A stretch of DNA of 60,270 nt. It comes from Lentisphaerota bacterium. GTDB taxonomy: Bacteria > Verrucomicrobiota > Kiritimatiellia > CAIQIC01 > Lenti-01. The position numbers and the translations under genes were made by a program. Shown here one piece after another: positions 59,960 to 60,270 of the stretch (within the stretch, counting starts at the first letter, position 1; the number at the start of each line of letters is the position of its first letter). The notes under the pieces are model-generated. The model made no database searches, had not been told where the DNA came from, and was given only the letters and a program-made list of their open reading frames with translations. The stretch lies in assembly GCA_012514035.1 (NCBI GenBank), contig JAAZBB010000028.1:1-60270 (forward strand). Reading direction: 5' to 3'.

Positions 59960-60205
59960 ATGTTCAGATGCATCCAATGCGAAAAACAGAACACGGCGGA
60001 GCGCCTGAAAAAGGGGTTCGCCGCGTGTTCCAAGTCCTGTGAACTGGCCTTCCGGCGAGCTTGCAGGGAGAACAAGCAGGATGCGGATTTGATTATGCGG
60101 ATGCATCGTGATATGGCGGCGCGGATTCACGGCGATCAGGTCAAGTTTGTTGGCCGTGGATCGGCAGAGATAAAACGCATGAGGGCCGAAATCGTGCCCA
60201 GATGA
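59960..60205 (+). CDS. Small Cys-rich protein of the integrated element
   Basis: The protein has 81 residues. CIQCEKQNTAERLKKGFAAC and CSKSCELAFRRAC give a pattern of paired Cys that could bind one zinc ion. The rest is helical and basic. I do not recognise the family. It follows the integrase by 100 bp on the same strand and is probably an element-encoded gene. Confidence 0.5.
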   Translation: MFRCIQCEKQNTAERLKKGFAACSKSCELAFRRACRENKQDADLIMRMHRDMAARIHGDQVKFVGRGSAEIKRMRAEIVPR

Positions 60206-60270
60206 TGAAGTGACATTTTAGAAGCTGACCGGCTGGCAGGCTTTCGGGCTTCAACGGCGACGGGTCAGGA

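Larger units (their letters stand above)
58413..60270. mobile_element. Left end of an integrated element in tRNA-Lys (continues past the window)
   Basis: The orphan tRNA fragment marks the left junction, and a tyrosine integrase and a small Cys protein follow. The reconstituted tRNA gene and right junction should lie beyond 60270. The type of element (phage, ICE, satellite) cannot be told from what is seen. Sequence 59860-59959 and 60206-60270 contains no gene I can support. Confidence 0.65.

Overview
The window is GC-rich, gene-dense bacterial chromosome with short overlapping operons, followed by the first ~1.9 kb of an integrated element at the right end. Gene content suggests an anaerobic or microaerophilic Gram-negative bacterium. 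Evidence includes rubrerythrin, a 4Fe-4S ferredoxin, [NiFe]-hydrogenase maturation genes, a membrane polyferredoxin, a B12 radical-SAM enzyme, an outer-membrane barrel and lipoproteins. Prepilin-like secreted proteins (one with an H/W-C-DG tail), a DUF2961 lipoprotein and a MurA carrying Asp in place of the catalytic Cys point to the PVC superphylum, perhaps Kiritimatiellota. That placement is inference; no rRNA is present.

Layout. 1-4.3 kb (minus): hemW (cut by the window edge), hypC, a small DUF6941-like protein, two membrane-anchored proteins and two tandem STAS proteins with their own promoter. 4.4-6.6 kb: DUF2961 lipoprotein. 6.7-14.3 kb: a nucleotide-sugar and glycan cluster with a heptose-kinase-like GHMP kinase, a ColD-type PLP 3-dehydratase (Lys replaced by His), a glycosyltransferase, a GDP-fucose/colitose-synthase-like SDR, a split transketolase and a B12 radical-SAM enzyme. 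14.5-20.9 kb (plus): divergent Ser/Thr kinase, LysM L,D-transpeptidase, accA, rubrerythrin, ferredoxin, hydrogenase-maturation protease, Usp and lipoamide dehydrogenase. 20.9-30.1 kb: a secreted archaemetzincin-like protein without its zinc motif, a Sel1 protein, a GalU-like plus arabinokinase-like pair, an outer-membrane barrel, pcm, an L,D-transpeptidase lipoprotein and a CBM20 esterase. 30.2-31.9 kb: cobalamin riboswitch driving a DUF4465 surface protein. 32.0-33.0 kb: hairpin repeat array leading into a pseudopilin. 33.1-38.7 kb: nusA-infB-rbfA-truB-ribF without rimP. 38.8-45.7 kb: U32 peptidase, Usp, ftsH, folP and an RF-like rescue factor. 45.8-49.4 kb: polyferredoxin, Tat-exported DUF362 protein, tatC and tatA. 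49.5-53.9 kb: murA, glmS, pseudopilin and a DUF212 protein. 54.2-58.3 kb: AbiEi-like protein coupled to an STN-subtilase, thioredoxin, FmdB, PPC-domain and DsrE proteins. 58.37-60.27 kb: an orphan tRNA-Lys(UUU) 3' fragment, a tyrosine integrase and a small Cys protein.

The most unusual content is in two places. (1) Several families of short palindromic repeats sit in or next to translation starts: TTTCCAC/GTGGAAA hairpins at 32.0 and 44.2 kb, ACTATAATAGTTG palindromes at 32.2 and 45.2 kb, and GTTTATAAAC-cored palindromes at 18.4 and 25.8 kb with a related one inside a gene at 39.4 kb. (2) The 6.7-14.3 kb cluster looks able to make a 3-deoxy, possibly two-carbon-branched, nucleotide sugar. Several enzymes also carry replaced catalytic residues (ColD-like His185, kinase Arg36, MurA Asp116, the archaemetzincin-like protein).
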